64,000 bases of DNA from Piscinibacter caeni (GCA_003265685.1 QJOU01000019.1:40031-104030); one strand, 5' to 3'; positions 19,326 to 27,972 are shown, numbered from the stretch's first letter. Program-made: numbers and translations. The notes: generated by a model not told the origin, from the letters alone.

Positions 19326-19667
19326 TCAGGGCGCCGGGGCGTCGATCCGCTTGGCGGCGAGATGATGATGGTCCTGAAGCTTGTCCTTGTGGCGGCAGAC
19401 CTGCCGGTCGAGCTTGTCCATCAGCTGGTCGATGGCAGCGTACAGGTCCTCGTGCGACTGCTCGACGAAGATGTCCTTGCCCTTGACATGCAGCGTCACC
19501 TCGGCCTTCTGCCTTCGTTCCTTCTCCTTCAGCTTTTCCACCGTCAGCAGCACGTTGACATCCACCACCTGGTCGAAATGTCGCGTGACCCGTTCCAGCT
19601 TCGTGAGCACGTACTCACGCAATGCGGGGGTCACCTCGAGGTGATGTCCGCTGATCGTCAGGTTCAT
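19326..19667 (-). CDS. hpf: Ribosome hibernation-promoting factor (HPF/RaiA family)
   Basis: A 113-residue ribosome-associated protein that binds the 30S decoding region and promotes hibernation in stationary phase. It begins [20 protein letters not shown], and has [19 protein letters not shown] and the conserved [29 protein letters not shown] helix (given here only in part: [14 protein letters not shown]). It is the short form. A strong AAAGGAG precedes ATG 19667, which decides the start over longer frames. It has its own terminator. Confidence 0.93.
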   Translation of the reverse strand: MNLTISGHHLEVTPALREYVLTKLERVTRHFDQVVDVNVLLTVEKLKEKERRQKAEVTLHVKGKDIFVEQSHEDLYAAIDQLMDKLDRQVCRHKDKLQDHHHLAAKRIDAPAP

Positions 19668-19803
19668 CGAGGACTCCTTTCGCGGGGGAAGAAAGCGCGG
19701 GGGATGCAGGGGAATGAGGAGCGGGGCGGGGGCGGGTCTCGGGCCTGCCCGCGGCGGGGTAGGCGAGGCCAGTGTGCCGGCTAACCCTCGGGGTGACAAG
19801 CGG

Positions 19804-19831
19804 GAGACACCAACCGTCACGGTGCAATAAT
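19804..19831 (+). promoter_or_regulatory. Candidate sigma-70 promoter of corA
   Basis: GAGACA (19804-19809) and AATAAT (19826-19831) with 16-nt spacing, in the AT-richest part of the 348-bp hpf-corA gap. It would give a leader of about 175-180 nt before the corA ATG. The rest of 19668-19803 shows only the hpf ribosome-binding site. Confidence 0.4.
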
Positions 19832-19837
19832 GCGCGC

Positions 19838-20015
19838 TGGTCCCCTTGCGGAGATGTTGTTGGACAGCAGCCCTACGCGGTGACCGTCCGCTCCCGGCAG
19901 GCCGCCTGCGCTGGCGGCCCCGGCCTGGAGTGAGGCGGTTCCCGGCCCTTCACCAGCCCACCGTTGCACCCAGGTCCGCCGGCGCGCCTCGCGCCGGCCT
20001 GCCGACGGAGCCTCC
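19838..20015 (+). other. Structured 5' leader of corA
   Basis: A non-coding stretch with two strong hairpins: 19901-19906 with 19913-19918 (6 bp, 6-nt loop; flanked by CAGGCCG and CGGCCTG, which can extend it), and 19978-19986 with 19990-19998 (9 bp, 3-nt loop), the latter ending 8 nt before the GGAG ribosome-binding site. Mg2+ transporters are often leader-controlled, but I do not recognise a known riboswitch class. Confidence 0.4.
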
Positions 20016-20978
20016 ATGCTGAACGTCTTCACGCTGGCCAACGGCCGGTTGTTCCAGGAAGAGATCGAGAGCCTCGACGCGCTCGCCGGCCTGAAGCCGA
20101 TCTGGGTCGACCTGGACGCGCCCACGCCGGAGGAGAAGGGCTGGATCTCGCAGCACTTCGGCCTGACCATCCCGCAGGACGTGGTCGACGACGACCTGGA
20201 GGAGTCCGCCCGCTTCTACGAAGAGGACAACGGCGAGCTGCACATCCGCTCCGACTTCCTGATCGACGACGAGGAGCGCTCGCGCAACGTGCGCGTGGCC
20301 TTCATCCTGTTCAAGAACGTGCTGTTCTCGGTGCACGGCGAGGACCTGCCGGTGTTCCGCCTGCTGCGCCTGCGGGCGCGCCGCATCCCGGCGCTGATCG
20401 AGGATGCCAAGGACGTGCTGCTCAAGCTCTACGACGCCGACGCCGAGTACAGCGCCGATGCGCTCGAGGGCGTGTACGACAGCCTGGAGGCGGTCAGCGC
20501 GCGCGTGCTCAAGCAGGACGTGAACGACCAGGTGGCCGGCGAGGCGCTCGCCGCCATCGCGCGCGAGGAAGACCTGAACGGGCGTATCCGCCGCAACGTG
20601 ATGGACACGCGCCGCGCGGTCAGCTTCATGATGCGCAGCCGGCTGCTGAATGCCGAGCAGTTCGAGGAGGCGCGCCAGATCCTGCGCGACATCGACTCGC
20701 TCGACTCGCACACCACCTTCCTGTTCGACAAGATCAACTTCCTGATGAACGCCACGGTCGGCTTCATCAACATCAACCAGAACAAGATCATCAAGATCTT
20801 CTCGGTGGCCAGCGTCGCGCTGCTGCCGCCGACGCTGATCGCCAGCATCTACGGCATGAACTTCCAGGCCATGCCGGAGCTGAACTGGCGCTTCGGCTAC
20901 CCGTTCGCGCTGGCGCTGATGATCGCCTCGGTGGCCGCGCCGTTCATCTACTTCCGGCGCAAGGGCTGGCTGCGCTGA
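20016..20978 (+). CDS. corA: CorA-family magnesium/cobalt transporter
   Basis: A 320-residue inner-membrane ion channel that forms a pentamer and admits Mg2+ (also Co2+ and Ni2+). A large acidic cytoplasmic domain (about 1-255) with a long helix leads to two C-terminal TM helices. The signature YGMNF follows TM1 (IIKIFSVASVALLPPTLIAS), and TM2 ends in FIYFRRKGWLR. Length and topology are typical. It is divergent from hpf and convergent with the NTF2-like gene (10-nt gap). Confidence 0.95.
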   Translation: MLNVFTLANGRLFQEEIESLDALAGLKPIWVDLDAPTPEEKGWISQHFGLTIPQDVVDDDLEESARFYEEDNGELHIRSDFLIDDEERSRNVRVAFILFKNVLFSVHGEDLPVFRLLRLRARRIPALIEDAKDVLLKLYDADAEYSADALEGVYDSLEAVSARVLKQDVNDQVAGEALAAIAREEDLNGRIRRNVMDTRRAVSFMMRSRLLNAEQFEEARQILRDIDSLDSHTTFLFDKINFLMNATVGFININQNKIIKIFSVASVALLPPTLIASIYGMNFQAMPELNWRFGYPFALALMIASVAAPFIYFRRKGWLR

Positions 20979-20988
20979 CCTCGGCAGG

Positions 20989-21429
20989 TCAGGCGTTCGC
21001 GCGCCGTTTCAGCCAGCGCATCAGTGCGCCCACCGCGGGCAGCTTCTCGTACAGCTCCTCCGCCGCGTCCCAGTAGTCGCGGTGCAGGGCCACGAGCCCG
21101 TGGGCGTCGAAGCGGACATGCGACGCGCCGCGCACCACCTGCTCGCCGCGGGCGAAGCGGCGGAAGCGGAACAGGAAGTCCCAGGTCAGGAAGCACTGGT
21201 CGCCCTGCACCAGGATGTCGTGCACCACGAAGCGGGGCGCATCGAGCGCCTCGAACATGTGGGCGAACACGCGCTGGATCGCGGCCACGCCCTGCACCTC
21301 GTTGAACGGATCCTTGAAGCGCGCGTCCGCGGCGTAGTAGCGCGGCAGGCGCACCACGTCGCCGGGCGACAGCGCCTCGAAGAAGTCGACCAGGCGCGCG
21401 ACGCGCGCATCGGGGTGGCGCTGGCTCAC
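20989..21429 (-). CDS. NTF2-like (SnoaL-type) fold protein
   Basis: A 146-residue small alpha+beta protein of the nuclear-transport-factor-2-like superfamily. It begins MSQRHPDARVARLVDFFEAL and contains YYAADARFKDPFNEVQGVAAI, the usual SnoaL-type pattern, then FRRFARGEQVVRGASHVRF and DYWDAAEELY. Such proteins serve as small-molecule isomerases, hydratases or binding modules; no specific reaction can be assigned. The GTG start at 21429 overlaps the SDR stop (GTGA). It is the last gene of the eight-gene lipid operon starting at 27900. Confidence 0.72.
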   Translation of the reverse strand: MSQRHPDARVARLVDFFEALSPGDVVRLPRYYAADARFKDPFNEVQGVAAIQRVFAHMFEALDAPRFVVHDILVQGDQCFLTWDFLFRFRRFARGEQVVRGASHVRFDAHGLVALHRDYWDAAEELYEKLPAVGALMRWLKRRANA

Positions 21430-22205
21430 AGACCGGTGGCGCGGCGGATCGCCTTGAAGTAGAGCGTGTCGCCCACGTGGCTGAGCGCCTTCAGCCACAG
21501 CGTGAAGCGCTTCGGGAAGTGGATCTCGAAGCGGCCCGCCTCCCAGCCGCGCACGATCTCCGCGGCGGCCTGTGCCGGCGAGATCAGCGCCGGCATCGTG
21601 AAGTGGTTCTGCGAGGTCAGCGGCGTCTCGACGAAGCCCGGGTTGACCACCGACACACCCACGCCCTGAGGCTGCAGGTCGAAGTACAGCGTCTGCGCGA
21701 GGTTGATCAGCGCCGCCTTGGTCGGCCCGTAGGCCAGCGAGTTGGGCAGGCCGCGGTAGCCGGCCACGCTGGCCACCAGGCTCAGGTGGCCGGCCTTCTG
21801 GCGCAGCAGGTGCGGCAGCACCGCGTCGAGCAGGTGCAGCGCGCCGACGTAGTTGACCTGCTGGTGGCGGATCGCGTCGTCGAGGTCGAACGCGGTCGCG
21901 CGCATCGCGTTGTAGTGGCCGGCGCAGTAGACCGCCATGTCGAGCCGGCCGAAGCGCTGCACGATCTCGTCTGCCGCGGCGCGCATCGCGGCGCGGTCGG
22001 TCGCGTCCAGCGGCAGCGCCAGGCTGCCGGCATGCTGGTGCGCAAAGGCCTGGATGGTGGCGCCGCTGCGCGCCGAGACCACCACCACCGCGCCGCGCTG
22101 GTGCAGCAGCTCGGCGGTGGCGCGGCCGATGCCGGTCGAGGCGCCGACCAGCCACACCACGCGGCCGCTCCAGTCCTCGATGCGGGAATTCAGGGGCATG
22201 CGCAT
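21426..22205 (-). CDS. Short-chain dehydrogenase/reductase
   Basis: A 259-residue classical SDR oxidoreductase. The cofactor motif is VVWLVGASTGIGRATAELL; the catalytic set is Asn in QQVNYVGAL, Ser in SLVASVAGYRG, and Tyr/Lys in AYGPTKAALI. The C-terminal part (HFPKRFTLWLKALSHV) is amphipathic and could meet the membrane. ATG 22205 is used; ATG 22199 is possible. It sits between the DUF3833 lipoprotein and the NTF2-like gene in the lipid operon, suggesting a fatty or lipid alcohol/ketone substrate. That substrate is inference. Confidence 0.82.
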   Translation of the reverse strand: MRMPLNSRIEDWSGRVVWLVGASTGIGRATAELLHQRGAVVVVSARSGATIQAFAHQHAGSLALPLDATDRAAMRAAADEIVQRFGRLDMAVYCAGHYNAMRATAFDLDDAIRHQQVNYVGALHLLDAVLPHLLRQKAGHLSLVASVAGYRGLPNSLAYGPTKAALINLAQTLYFDLQPQGVGVSVVNPGFVETPLTSQNHFTMPALISPAQAAAEIVRGWEAGRFEIHFPKRFTLWLKALSHVGDTLYFKAIRRATGL

Positions 22206-22208
22206 CTT

Positions 22209-22745
22209 TCAGGGTTTGGTGAAGGCGAGCGTCACCTCGCCGAGGCGGATGCCGAACTTGCTCATCACCGCCTTGTTGAGCATGACCTTGTCGTCGACCA
22301 GGAACATCCAGTCGTCGAACTGCACGTCGTAGACCTTGCCGTCCACCGGCAGGCGCAGCGTGTAGGCCCACTGGAAGGCGTTGCCCGCCGCCTGGCCTTG
22401 CGCGGTGCCGACCACGTCGTCGGCGGTGCCGGTGTAGCGGCCGTCCGGCAACTTCTTCAGGCGCCAGATGCGGCGCTGCGTGCTGCCGTCGCTGTAGGTG
22501 AAGGCCTCGTCGAGCACGCCCTCGTCGCCTGTCCACGTGCAGTCCATGCGCACGGTGAAGCGGCGCACCACCTTGCCGGAGCGGTCGGTGAAGATGCCGT
22601 GGGCCAGCACCAGGCCGTTGAAGTAGCGCTCGAGCGCGAGCACGGGCTTCTCGGCGGCGTAGTCGGCCGGGGTCGGCGCGGAGGCACAGCCGGCCAGCAG
22701 GGCGGACGCGGCAGCGGCCGCGAGGAACAGGCGTCGGTGGTTCAT
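22209..22745 (-). CDS. DUF3833 family lipoprotein
   Basis: A 178-residue envelope lipoprotein of unknown function. The signal MNHRRLFLAAAAASALLAGC gives Cys20 as the lipidated residue. The mature part is beta-rich (RFTVRMDCTWTGDEGVLDE; FQWAYTLRLPVDGKVYDVQF; DDWMFLVDDKVMLNKAVMSK), matching DUF3833 proteins, which often occur beside Cfa-type and MFS genes. ATG 22745 overlaps the MFS stop by ATGA. It is possibly a lipid-handling partner of the operon. Confidence 0.78.
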   Translation of the reverse strand: MNHRRLFLAAAAASALLAGCASAPTPADYAAEKPVLALERYFNGLVLAHGIFTDRSGKVVRRFTVRMDCTWTGDEGVLDEAFTYSDGSTQRRIWRLKKLPDGRYTGTADDVVGTAQGQAAGNAFQWAYTLRLPVDGKVYDVQFDDWMFLVDDKVMLNKAVMSKFGIRLGEVTLAFTKP

Positions 22746-24022
22746 CGTTCGCGCCCCGGGCGGATCCAGAGCAGGTAGAGCAGCGCGGCCGCGCCGAGCT
22801 TGAGGGCGCAGGGCAGCAGCGCGTAGGCCAGCGTGAGCGAGTCGAGCGCGGCGGTGTCGCGGCTGCCCGGCGCATAGCCGAGGGCCTGCAGCGCCGGCAG
22901 CGCCAGGCCGGCGGCCAGCGCGAGGTTGAGCTTGGTGGCGAAGTTCCACCAGCCGAAGTAGGCGCCCTCGGCGCGCCCGGCGTGGCCGGCACGCTGCACC
23001 ACGCCGGCCAGCAGTGCCGCCGGCAGCGTGAGGTCCGCGCCCAGCGCGATGCCGCTGCCGATGCACACCGCGGCGTAGGCGAGCGTGTCACCGCGGCCGA
23101 GCGCGCCGGCCCAGGCGAACACCGCGATCGCCAGCAGCATGCCGGCGAGCCAGCTGCGCGCCAGCCCGAGCCGCTTCACGAGCCGCACCCAGAGTGGAAT
23201 CGACAATGCCGCGGCGGCGAAGTAGGCGGCCAGGAACAGCGGCTCCCAGGCCGGCGCCTCGAGCCGGTCGCGGATGAAGAACAGCACCAGCGTGGCCGGC
23301 ACCGCCCCGGCGATGCCGTTGACAAGGTAGACCGCGAGCAGCCGGCGGAAGTCGCCCGACGCGAACGGCAGGCCCATCGACGTGCCGGACGTGCCGGCCC
23401 CGCCGGGCGCCGCGGCTGGCGGCTGCGGTGCCCGTGCCAGCGCGGCCAGGGCGGCCAGCAACAGCAGCGCGAACAGCAGCGTGCTCGCTTCCAGCCCGGC
23501 CAGCGCGGGCAGCAGGCTGGCCAGCAGCACGCCGACCAGCGCCAGGCCCTCGCGCCAGGCGACGATGCCCGCGCGGCCGGTGGCGTCGCCGCCGAGCCGG
23601 GCGCCCCAGGCCTGGTGGATCACACTGACCACGCTGTAGGCGAGGTAGGTGACGGCCAGTGCGCCGGCGCACCAGGCCAGCAGCGCCGAGGTGCCGGTGA
23701 CCACGGGGAAGAACAGGGCCCGGAAGCCGAGCGCCAGCAGCACCGCCGCGGCCGCGGCCGCCAGCCAGGCGTGCCGCGCCGAGCGGGCGAACAGCGCGTC
23801 GGCGGCCCGGCCGATCAGCGGGTCGGCCACCGCGTCGAGTACGCGCGCGCCCAGCAGCACCGCACCGAGCGCGGCCAGCGGCACGCCGAACTGCGTCGCG
23901 TAGTGGTTCGGCAGGATCACGTACAGCGGCAGCGCAACGAAGGCCAGCGGCAGGCCCGGCGCCCCGTAGGCGAGGCCGTCGCGCCAGGTCGACCGGGCGA
24001 GCGGCACGGCCAGGCTGCTCAC
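22742..24022 (-). CDS. MFS transporter, GPH (sugar:cation)-like
   Basis: A 426-residue inner-membrane carrier with about 12 TM helices and the GPH/melibiose-type N-terminus (YGAPGLPLAFVALPLYVILPNHYATQ, given in part: LAFVALPLYVILPNHY), plus VLDAVADPLIGRAADALF, the loop 2-3 signature of this family. In lipid-modification operons such carriers are thought to move lipids or precursors, not sugars; that is inference. The GTG start at 24022 overlaps the previous stop (GTGA). Confidence 0.83.
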   Translation of the reverse strand: MSSLAVPLARSTWRDGLAYGAPGLPLAFVALPLYVILPNHYATQFGVPLAALGAVLLGARVLDAVADPLIGRAADALFARSARHAWLAAAAAAVLLALGFRALFFPVVTGTSALLAWCAGALAVTYLAYSVVSVIHQAWGARLGGDATGRAGIVAWREGLALVGVLLASLLPALAGLEASTLLFALLLLAALAALARAPQPPAAAPGGAGTSGTSMGLPFASGDFRRLLAVYLVNGIAGAVPATLVLFFIRDRLEAPAWEPLFLAAYFAAAALSIPLWVRLVKRLGLARSWLAGMLLAIAVFAWAGALGRGDTLAYAAVCIGSGIALGADLTLPAALLAGVVQRAGHAGRAEGAYFGWWNFATKLNLALAAGLALPALQALGYAPGSRDTAALDSLTLAYALLPCALKLGAAALLYLLWIRPGRER

Positions 24023-24597
24023 GATCGAGTGCCCGAGCCGCCCAGCAGCGCCAGGCGCAGCCCCGGCTCCGAGGTCTGCGGGCCGAGCCAGATGGCGAAG
24101 AAGCGGCGCGCGAACTCGGCATCGCGCACCTCGCCGCGCAGGCGGCCGTTGACGAAGAAGCGCGCTGCCTCGAGCGGCTTGTGCACGCCGGTGATGCGGT
24201 CGCCCTTGGCCACGTCCGGGAACATGCGCTTCATCTCGTCGAGCCAGCGCTCCTGCAGCGCGTCGTCGACATTGCCCAGGCGCTTCATCTCCTCCAGGCT
24301 GCGTTCAGCGATCAGCCGGCCATACAGCGTGCGGGCGTACTCGAGCTCGAGCGCGAAGGGCTGCTGCTCGAAGCGCGCCGCGTCGAAGCCCTCGCGCACC
24401 CACAAGCGCGCGTCGTAGACCTGCAGCCCGAAGAAGGTGAGCCGGCCGCTGCCCTGCAGCCGTGCGCCCGGCAGTTCGGCCGCCACCTCGGCGGGCACGG
24501 CGGCGGGCGTCGTGCGGCGCGCCTGGGCCGCGAGCGGCGCCAGCGCCAGTCCGCCCAGTCCGCCCAGTCTGATCAGGCAGGCACGTCGCGTGACCAT
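24019..24597 (-). CDS. Periplasmic chalcone-isomerase-like protein
   Basis: A 192-residue exported protein. A signal peptide (MVTRRACLIRLGGLGGLALAPLAAQ, cleavage near 25-27) precedes a bacterial chalcone-isomerase-like domain: LQGSGRLTFFGLQVYDARLWV, then FALELEYARTLYGRLIAERS and LEEMKRLG. True chalcone isomerase activity is not expected; the family is thought to bind fatty acids. ATG 24597 gives the clean signal peptide. It lies 7 nt after cfa, consistent with a lipid role. Confidence 0.78.
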   Translation of the reverse strand: MVTRRACLIRLGGLGGLALAPLAAQARRTTPAAVPAEVAAELPGARLQGSGRLTFFGLQVYDARLWVREGFDAARFEQQPFALELEYARTLYGRLIAERSLEEMKRLGNVDDALQERWLDEMKRMFPDVAKGDRITGVHKPLEAARFFVNGRLRGEVRDAEFARRFFAIWLGPQTSEPGLRLALLGGSGTRS

Positions 24598-24604
24598 GGC
24601 CGGC

Positions 24605-25825
24605 TCAGTCGCGCTGCAGCGTGAACTGCACGACGCTGGTGTTGCCGGTCGCGAAGGCCGCCTCGCAGTAGGCGAGGTAGAACTCCCAGATGCGCAGGAA
24701 GCGGGTGTCGAAGCCGAGCGCCCGCACGCGGGTTTCCTCGGCGAGGAAACGCTCGCGCCAGCGGCGCAGCGTCTCGGCATAGTCGAGGCCGAACTCGAAC
24801 TCGTCGACCACCCGCAGCCCGGCCTGCCCGGCCGCCGCGCGGAAGGCGCTGCGGCTGGGCAGCAGGCCGCCGGGGAAGATGTACTGCTGGATGAAGTCGG
24901 TCGACTTCACGTAGCGCTCGAACAGGTCGTCGCGGATCGTGATGCTCTGGATGCAGGCGCGCCCGCCCGGCTTGAGCTGCCGCTGCACGGTGGCGAAGAA
25001 GCCCGGCCAGTACTCGCGCCCGACGGCCTCGAACATCTCGATCGAGGCGATCGCGTCGTAGGGGCCGTCGGCGATGTCGCGGTAGTCCTGGTAGCGCAGG
25101 TCCGGCGCCGGCTCGAGCGCGGCGACGCGCTCGCGCGCCCAGGCGAGCTGCTCGGTCGAGATCGTCACGCCGGTGACCCGCGCGCCGACGTCGCGTGCCG
25201 CCGCCTCGGCCAGCGCGCCCCAGCCGCAGCCGATCTCGAGCAGGCGCTGCCCCGGCTGCACGCCGCACTGGCGCAGCGCGCGGCGCACCTTCGCATGCTG
25301 CGCGGCCACCATGTCACCCGAGCGGTCGCCCTCGAACCAGGCGCTGCTGTAGTTCATCGTCGGGTCGAGCCAGAGGCGGTAGAACGGGTTGCCCAGGTCG
25401 TAGTGGGCGTGGATGTTCTTGCGGCTGCCGCCGCGCGAGTTGCGGTTGAACAGGTGCTTGACGCGGTACAGCAGCGAACCCCACCAACTGCCGTAGATCA
25501 CCTGCTCGACGGCGTCGCGGTTGGCGACGAACAGGGTCAGCAGCGTGGTCAGGTCCGGCGAGGTCCAGTCGCCGGCGATGTAGCTCTCGGCGAAGCCGAT
25601 GTCGCCGGACTTCAGCGCCGCCGTGCAGACCTTCCAGTTGCGCAGCCGGATCGCCGCGCGCGGCTCGCCCTCGCGCAAGGTGCCGAAGTGCAGGCTGCCG
25701 CCGTCGGGCAGCTGCACGTCCAGGCTGCCGTGACGCAGGCCACGCAGCAGGTGGAACACGGCCCGCGCCGCGGGCGGTGCCGACTCGGGCAGGGTCGGCG
25801 GGGCGACGCTGGTGATGCTGTTCAT
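24605..25825 (-). CDS. cfa: Cyclopropane-fatty-acyl-phospholipid synthase family methyltransferase
   Basis: A 406-residue SAM-dependent methyltransferase acting on unsaturated acyl chains of membrane phospholipids. The N-terminal lipid-binding domain (about 1-120) is followed by YDLGNPFYRLWLDPTMNYS, SAM motif LLEIGCGWGALAEAA, and GGLLPSRSAF. It may make cyclopropane fatty acids. Given the adjacent FAD oxidase and DUF1365 genes, it may instead be the methylating enzyme of a furan or branched fatty acid route (UfaM-like); sequence alone does not decide. It is third in the operon. Confidence 0.88.
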   Translation of the reverse strand: MNSITSVAPPTLPESAPPAARAVFHLLRGLRHGSLDVQLPDGGSLHFGTLREGEPRAAIRLRNWKVCTAALKSGDIGFAESYIAGDWTSPDLTTLLTLFVANRDAVEQVIYGSWWGSLLYRVKHLFNRNSRGGSRKNIHAHYDLGNPFYRLWLDPTMNYSSAWFEGDRSGDMVAAQHAKVRRALRQCGVQPGQRLLEIGCGWGALAEAAARDVGARVTGVTISTEQLAWARERVAALEPAPDLRYQDYRDIADGPYDAIASIEMFEAVGREYWPGFFATVQRQLKPGGRACIQSITIRDDLFERYVKSTDFIQQYIFPGGLLPSRSAFRAAAGQAGLRVVDEFEFGLDYAETLRRWRERFLAEETRVRALGFDTRFLRIWEFYLAYCEAAFATGNTSVVQFTLQRD

Positions 25826-25834
25826 GAGGACGGC

Positions 25835-26602
25835 TCAGCGGGTGACGAATTGCCCGGGGGCGGGCGGCTTGGAGAAGAAGGGCACGCGCTTGACCCACAG
25901 CCGCAGCGCCTGCCAGTGAATGCGCGCGACCACGCCGAGGGTCATCAGCGGCATGCCGAAGAAGGCCTCTCGAACGCGCGCCGGCGTGAGCGGCGCGAGC
26001 GCGCCGGAGACGCTGGTCTGCAGCAGCGCGCCGGCGCCGTCGTGGTGGTCGACCCGCGCCACCGTGCGCTCGCGCGTGCGCATGAAGCGGAAGCGGTAGT
26101 CGCCCTCGACCGAGCAGAACGGCGAGACGTGGAACACCTTGGCCGCGCGCAGCTCGCGCCCGTAGCCGAGCTGCGCGCCCTGCAGCAGGTAGCAGTGGCG
26201 CTCGCCGAAGGTGTTGTTGACCTCGGCGACGATGGCCGCGAGCGAGCCGTCGGTGCGCTCGCAGTACCAGAAGCTCACCGGCTTGAACGCGTAGCCGAGC
26301 ACGCGCGGGTAGGTGTGCAGCCAGACCTCGCCGTCGGCGTCGTGCACGCCCTCGCGCTGCAGAAGCTCGTCGAGCCAGGCGAGGCAGTCGGCGCGGCCGT
26401 CGCCGTGGTCGCGGTCGTGGAAGCTGACCAGCGCAGCGCGGTTGCGCGCCAGCGCCGCATGCGGCTGGACGCGCAGTCTCCGCATCGGCAGCAGCAGGAA
26501 CCAGGTCGGGTAGGCGAAGCGGTTCAGCGCCGGGCGCAGGCGCGCGTGGCGCACCTGCCCGATGCCGAGCTGCGGTTCGGCCAGCGGCGCGACCGCGCTC
26601 AC
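25835..26602 (-). CDS. DUF1365 family protein
   Basis: A 255-residue protein of unknown reaction. It begins MSAVAPLAEPQLGIGQVRHA, then has RFAYPTWFLLLPM, SFHDRDHGDGRADCLAWLDE, WLHTYPRVLGYAFKPVSFWY and NNTFGERHCYLL, a clear DUF1365 pattern. The many conserved His, Tyr and Cys residues suggest an enzyme or metal site. It is regularly encoded between an FAD amine-oxidase-like protein and Cfa, as here. GTG 26602 overlaps the oxidase stop (GTGA). Confidence 0.85.
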   Translation of the reverse strand: MSAVAPLAEPQLGIGQVRHARLRPALNRFAYPTWFLLLPMRRLRVQPHAALARNRAALVSFHDRDHGDGRADCLAWLDELLQREGVHDADGEVWLHTYPRVLGYAFKPVSFWYCERTDGSLAAIVAEVNNTFGERHCYLLQGAQLGYGRELRAAKVFHVSPFCSVEGDYRFRFMRTRERTVARVDHHDGAGALLQTSVSGALAPLTPARVREAFFGMPLMTLGVVARIHWQALRLWVKRVPFFSKPPAPGQFVTR

Positions 26603-27900
26603 GCCGCCTCCCGCTGCGCGCCGATCACGCCGCGGCCGCGCAGGCCCTCGAGCACCGCGAGCGAGGAGCGCAGCCCGTCCTCGTGGAAGCCGTAGCGTGT
26701 CCAGGCGCCGCAGAACCAGGTGTGCGCGATGCCCTGGATCTGCGGCACGCGCTTCTGCGCCTCGATCGCGGCGAGGTCGAACACCGGGTGGTCGTACTGC
26801 CACTCGCCGACGATGCGGGCGGGGTCGATGGTCGTCGTCGGGTTGAGCGACACGAGCACCGGCGTCGAGAACGGCAGCGGCTGCAGCCGGTTGAGCAGGT
26901 AGTGCAGGCACACTGCCGCCTGCTCGCGCGAGTCGTCGGCCGCGCGCTGGTAGTTCCAGGCCGCCCAGGCCGGGCGGCGCTGCGGCAGCACGCGCGCGTC
27001 GGTGTGCAGCACGGCCCGGTTGGGCTGGAAGCGGATCGCGCCGAGCACGGCCCGTTCGGCCTCGCTCGCATCGGCCAGCAGCGCCAGGGCCTGGTCGGTG
27101 TGGCAGGCGAGCACGAGCTCGTCGAAGCGCTCCTCGCCGCGATCGGTGGCGACCCACACGCCCGCCGCGCCGCTGCCCGGCGGCACGCGCCGCACCCGCC
27201 GCACCGGCGTGCGCAGGCGCGCATCCGGCAGCGCGGCGACGATCTTCTCGACGTACTGGCGCGCGCCGCCGCGCACGGTGAACCAGCGCGGCCGGTTCGC
27301 CACCTGGATCAGCCCGTGGTTGTGGCAGAAGCGGATCATCGTGGCCACCGGGAAGCGCAGCATCTGGTCGGTCGGACAGGACCAGATGCAGCCCAGCATC
27401 GGCAGCAGGTACCAGTCGCGAAACGCGGCGCCGAAGCGCTGGCGCGCCAGGAAGTCGCCCAGCGGCGCGGCGAGTTCCTCCTCGCGGCCGGCGGCCGCGA
27501 TGGCGCTGGCCACGCGGTTGAAGCGCAGCAGGTCGGCGAGCATGCCCCAGAAGCGCGGCCGCAGCAGGTTGCGCTTCTGCGCGAACACGGTCGCCAGGTC
27601 CGAGCCGCTCCATTCGAGGCCGTGCCCGGGGACCTGGACCGAGAACGACATGTCCGAGGGCGCCAACGCGATGCCCAGTTCGGCGAACAGCGCCAGCAGG
27701 TTCGGGTAGGTGCGTTCGTTGAGCACCAGGAAGCCGGTGTCGACCCCGTGGGTCACGCCGTCGAGCGTGACGTCGACGGTGTGGGTGTGGCCGCCGAACC
27801 AGTCGCCCGCCTCGAACAGCGTCACCTGGGCCTGGCCGCGCAGGCCGTGGGCAACCCCCAGCCCGGCAATGCCGGAGCCGACGACGGCTATGCGGCGCAT
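26599..27900 (-). CDS. FAD-dependent amine-oxidase-like protein, first gene of lipid operon
   Basis: A 433-residue flavoprotein. It opens with the dinucleotide-binding RRIAVVGSGIAGLGVAHGL and FEAGDWFGGHTHTV, and ends with the FAD-contacting WTRYGFHEDGLRSSLAVLE. It resembles NAD(P)-binding amine oxidases/desaturases co-encoded with Cfa and DUF1365, not true amine oxidases. By similarity in gene context it may desaturate or oxidise methylated acyl chains (UfaD-like); this is inference. A 318-bp structured gap lies upstream, and all seven following genes are spaced by 10 nt or less or overlap. Confidence 0.84.
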   Translation of the reverse strand: MRRIAVVGSGIAGLGVAHGLRGQAQVTLFEAGDWFGGHTHTVDVTLDGVTHGVDTGFLVLNERTYPNLLALFAELGIALAPSDMSFSVQVPGHGLEWSGSDLATVFAQKRNLLRPRFWGMLADLLRFNRVASAIAAAGREEELAAPLGDFLARQRFGAAFRDWYLLPMLGCIWSCPTDQMLRFPVATMIRFCHNHGLIQVANRPRWFTVRGGARQYVEKIVAALPDARLRTPVRRVRRVPPGSGAAGVWVATDRGEERFDELVLACHTDQALALLADASEAERAVLGAIRFQPNRAVLHTDARVLPQRRPAWAAWNYQRAADDSREQAAVCLHYLLNRLQPLPFSTPVLVSLNPTTTIDPARIVGEWQYDHPVFDLAAIEAQKRVPQIQGIAHTWFCGAWTRYGFHEDGLRSSLAVLEGLRGRGVIGAQREAA

Positions 27901-27921
27901 CGCGCGCCCCGAATGGCCGGG

Positions 27922-27946
27922 CCGAAGCCGCGCGGGGCGGCTTCGG
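27922..27946 (-). other. Hairpin just before the FAD oxidase start
   Basis: Perfect 9-bp stem (27922-27930 with 27938-27946), 7-nt loop, 21-46 nt upstream of the ATG on the minus strand. It could limit ribosome access or end a short leader transcript. Confidence 0.4.
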
Positions 27947-27972
27947 TCGGGAGGAAGAATGCTGCGGAGCGC

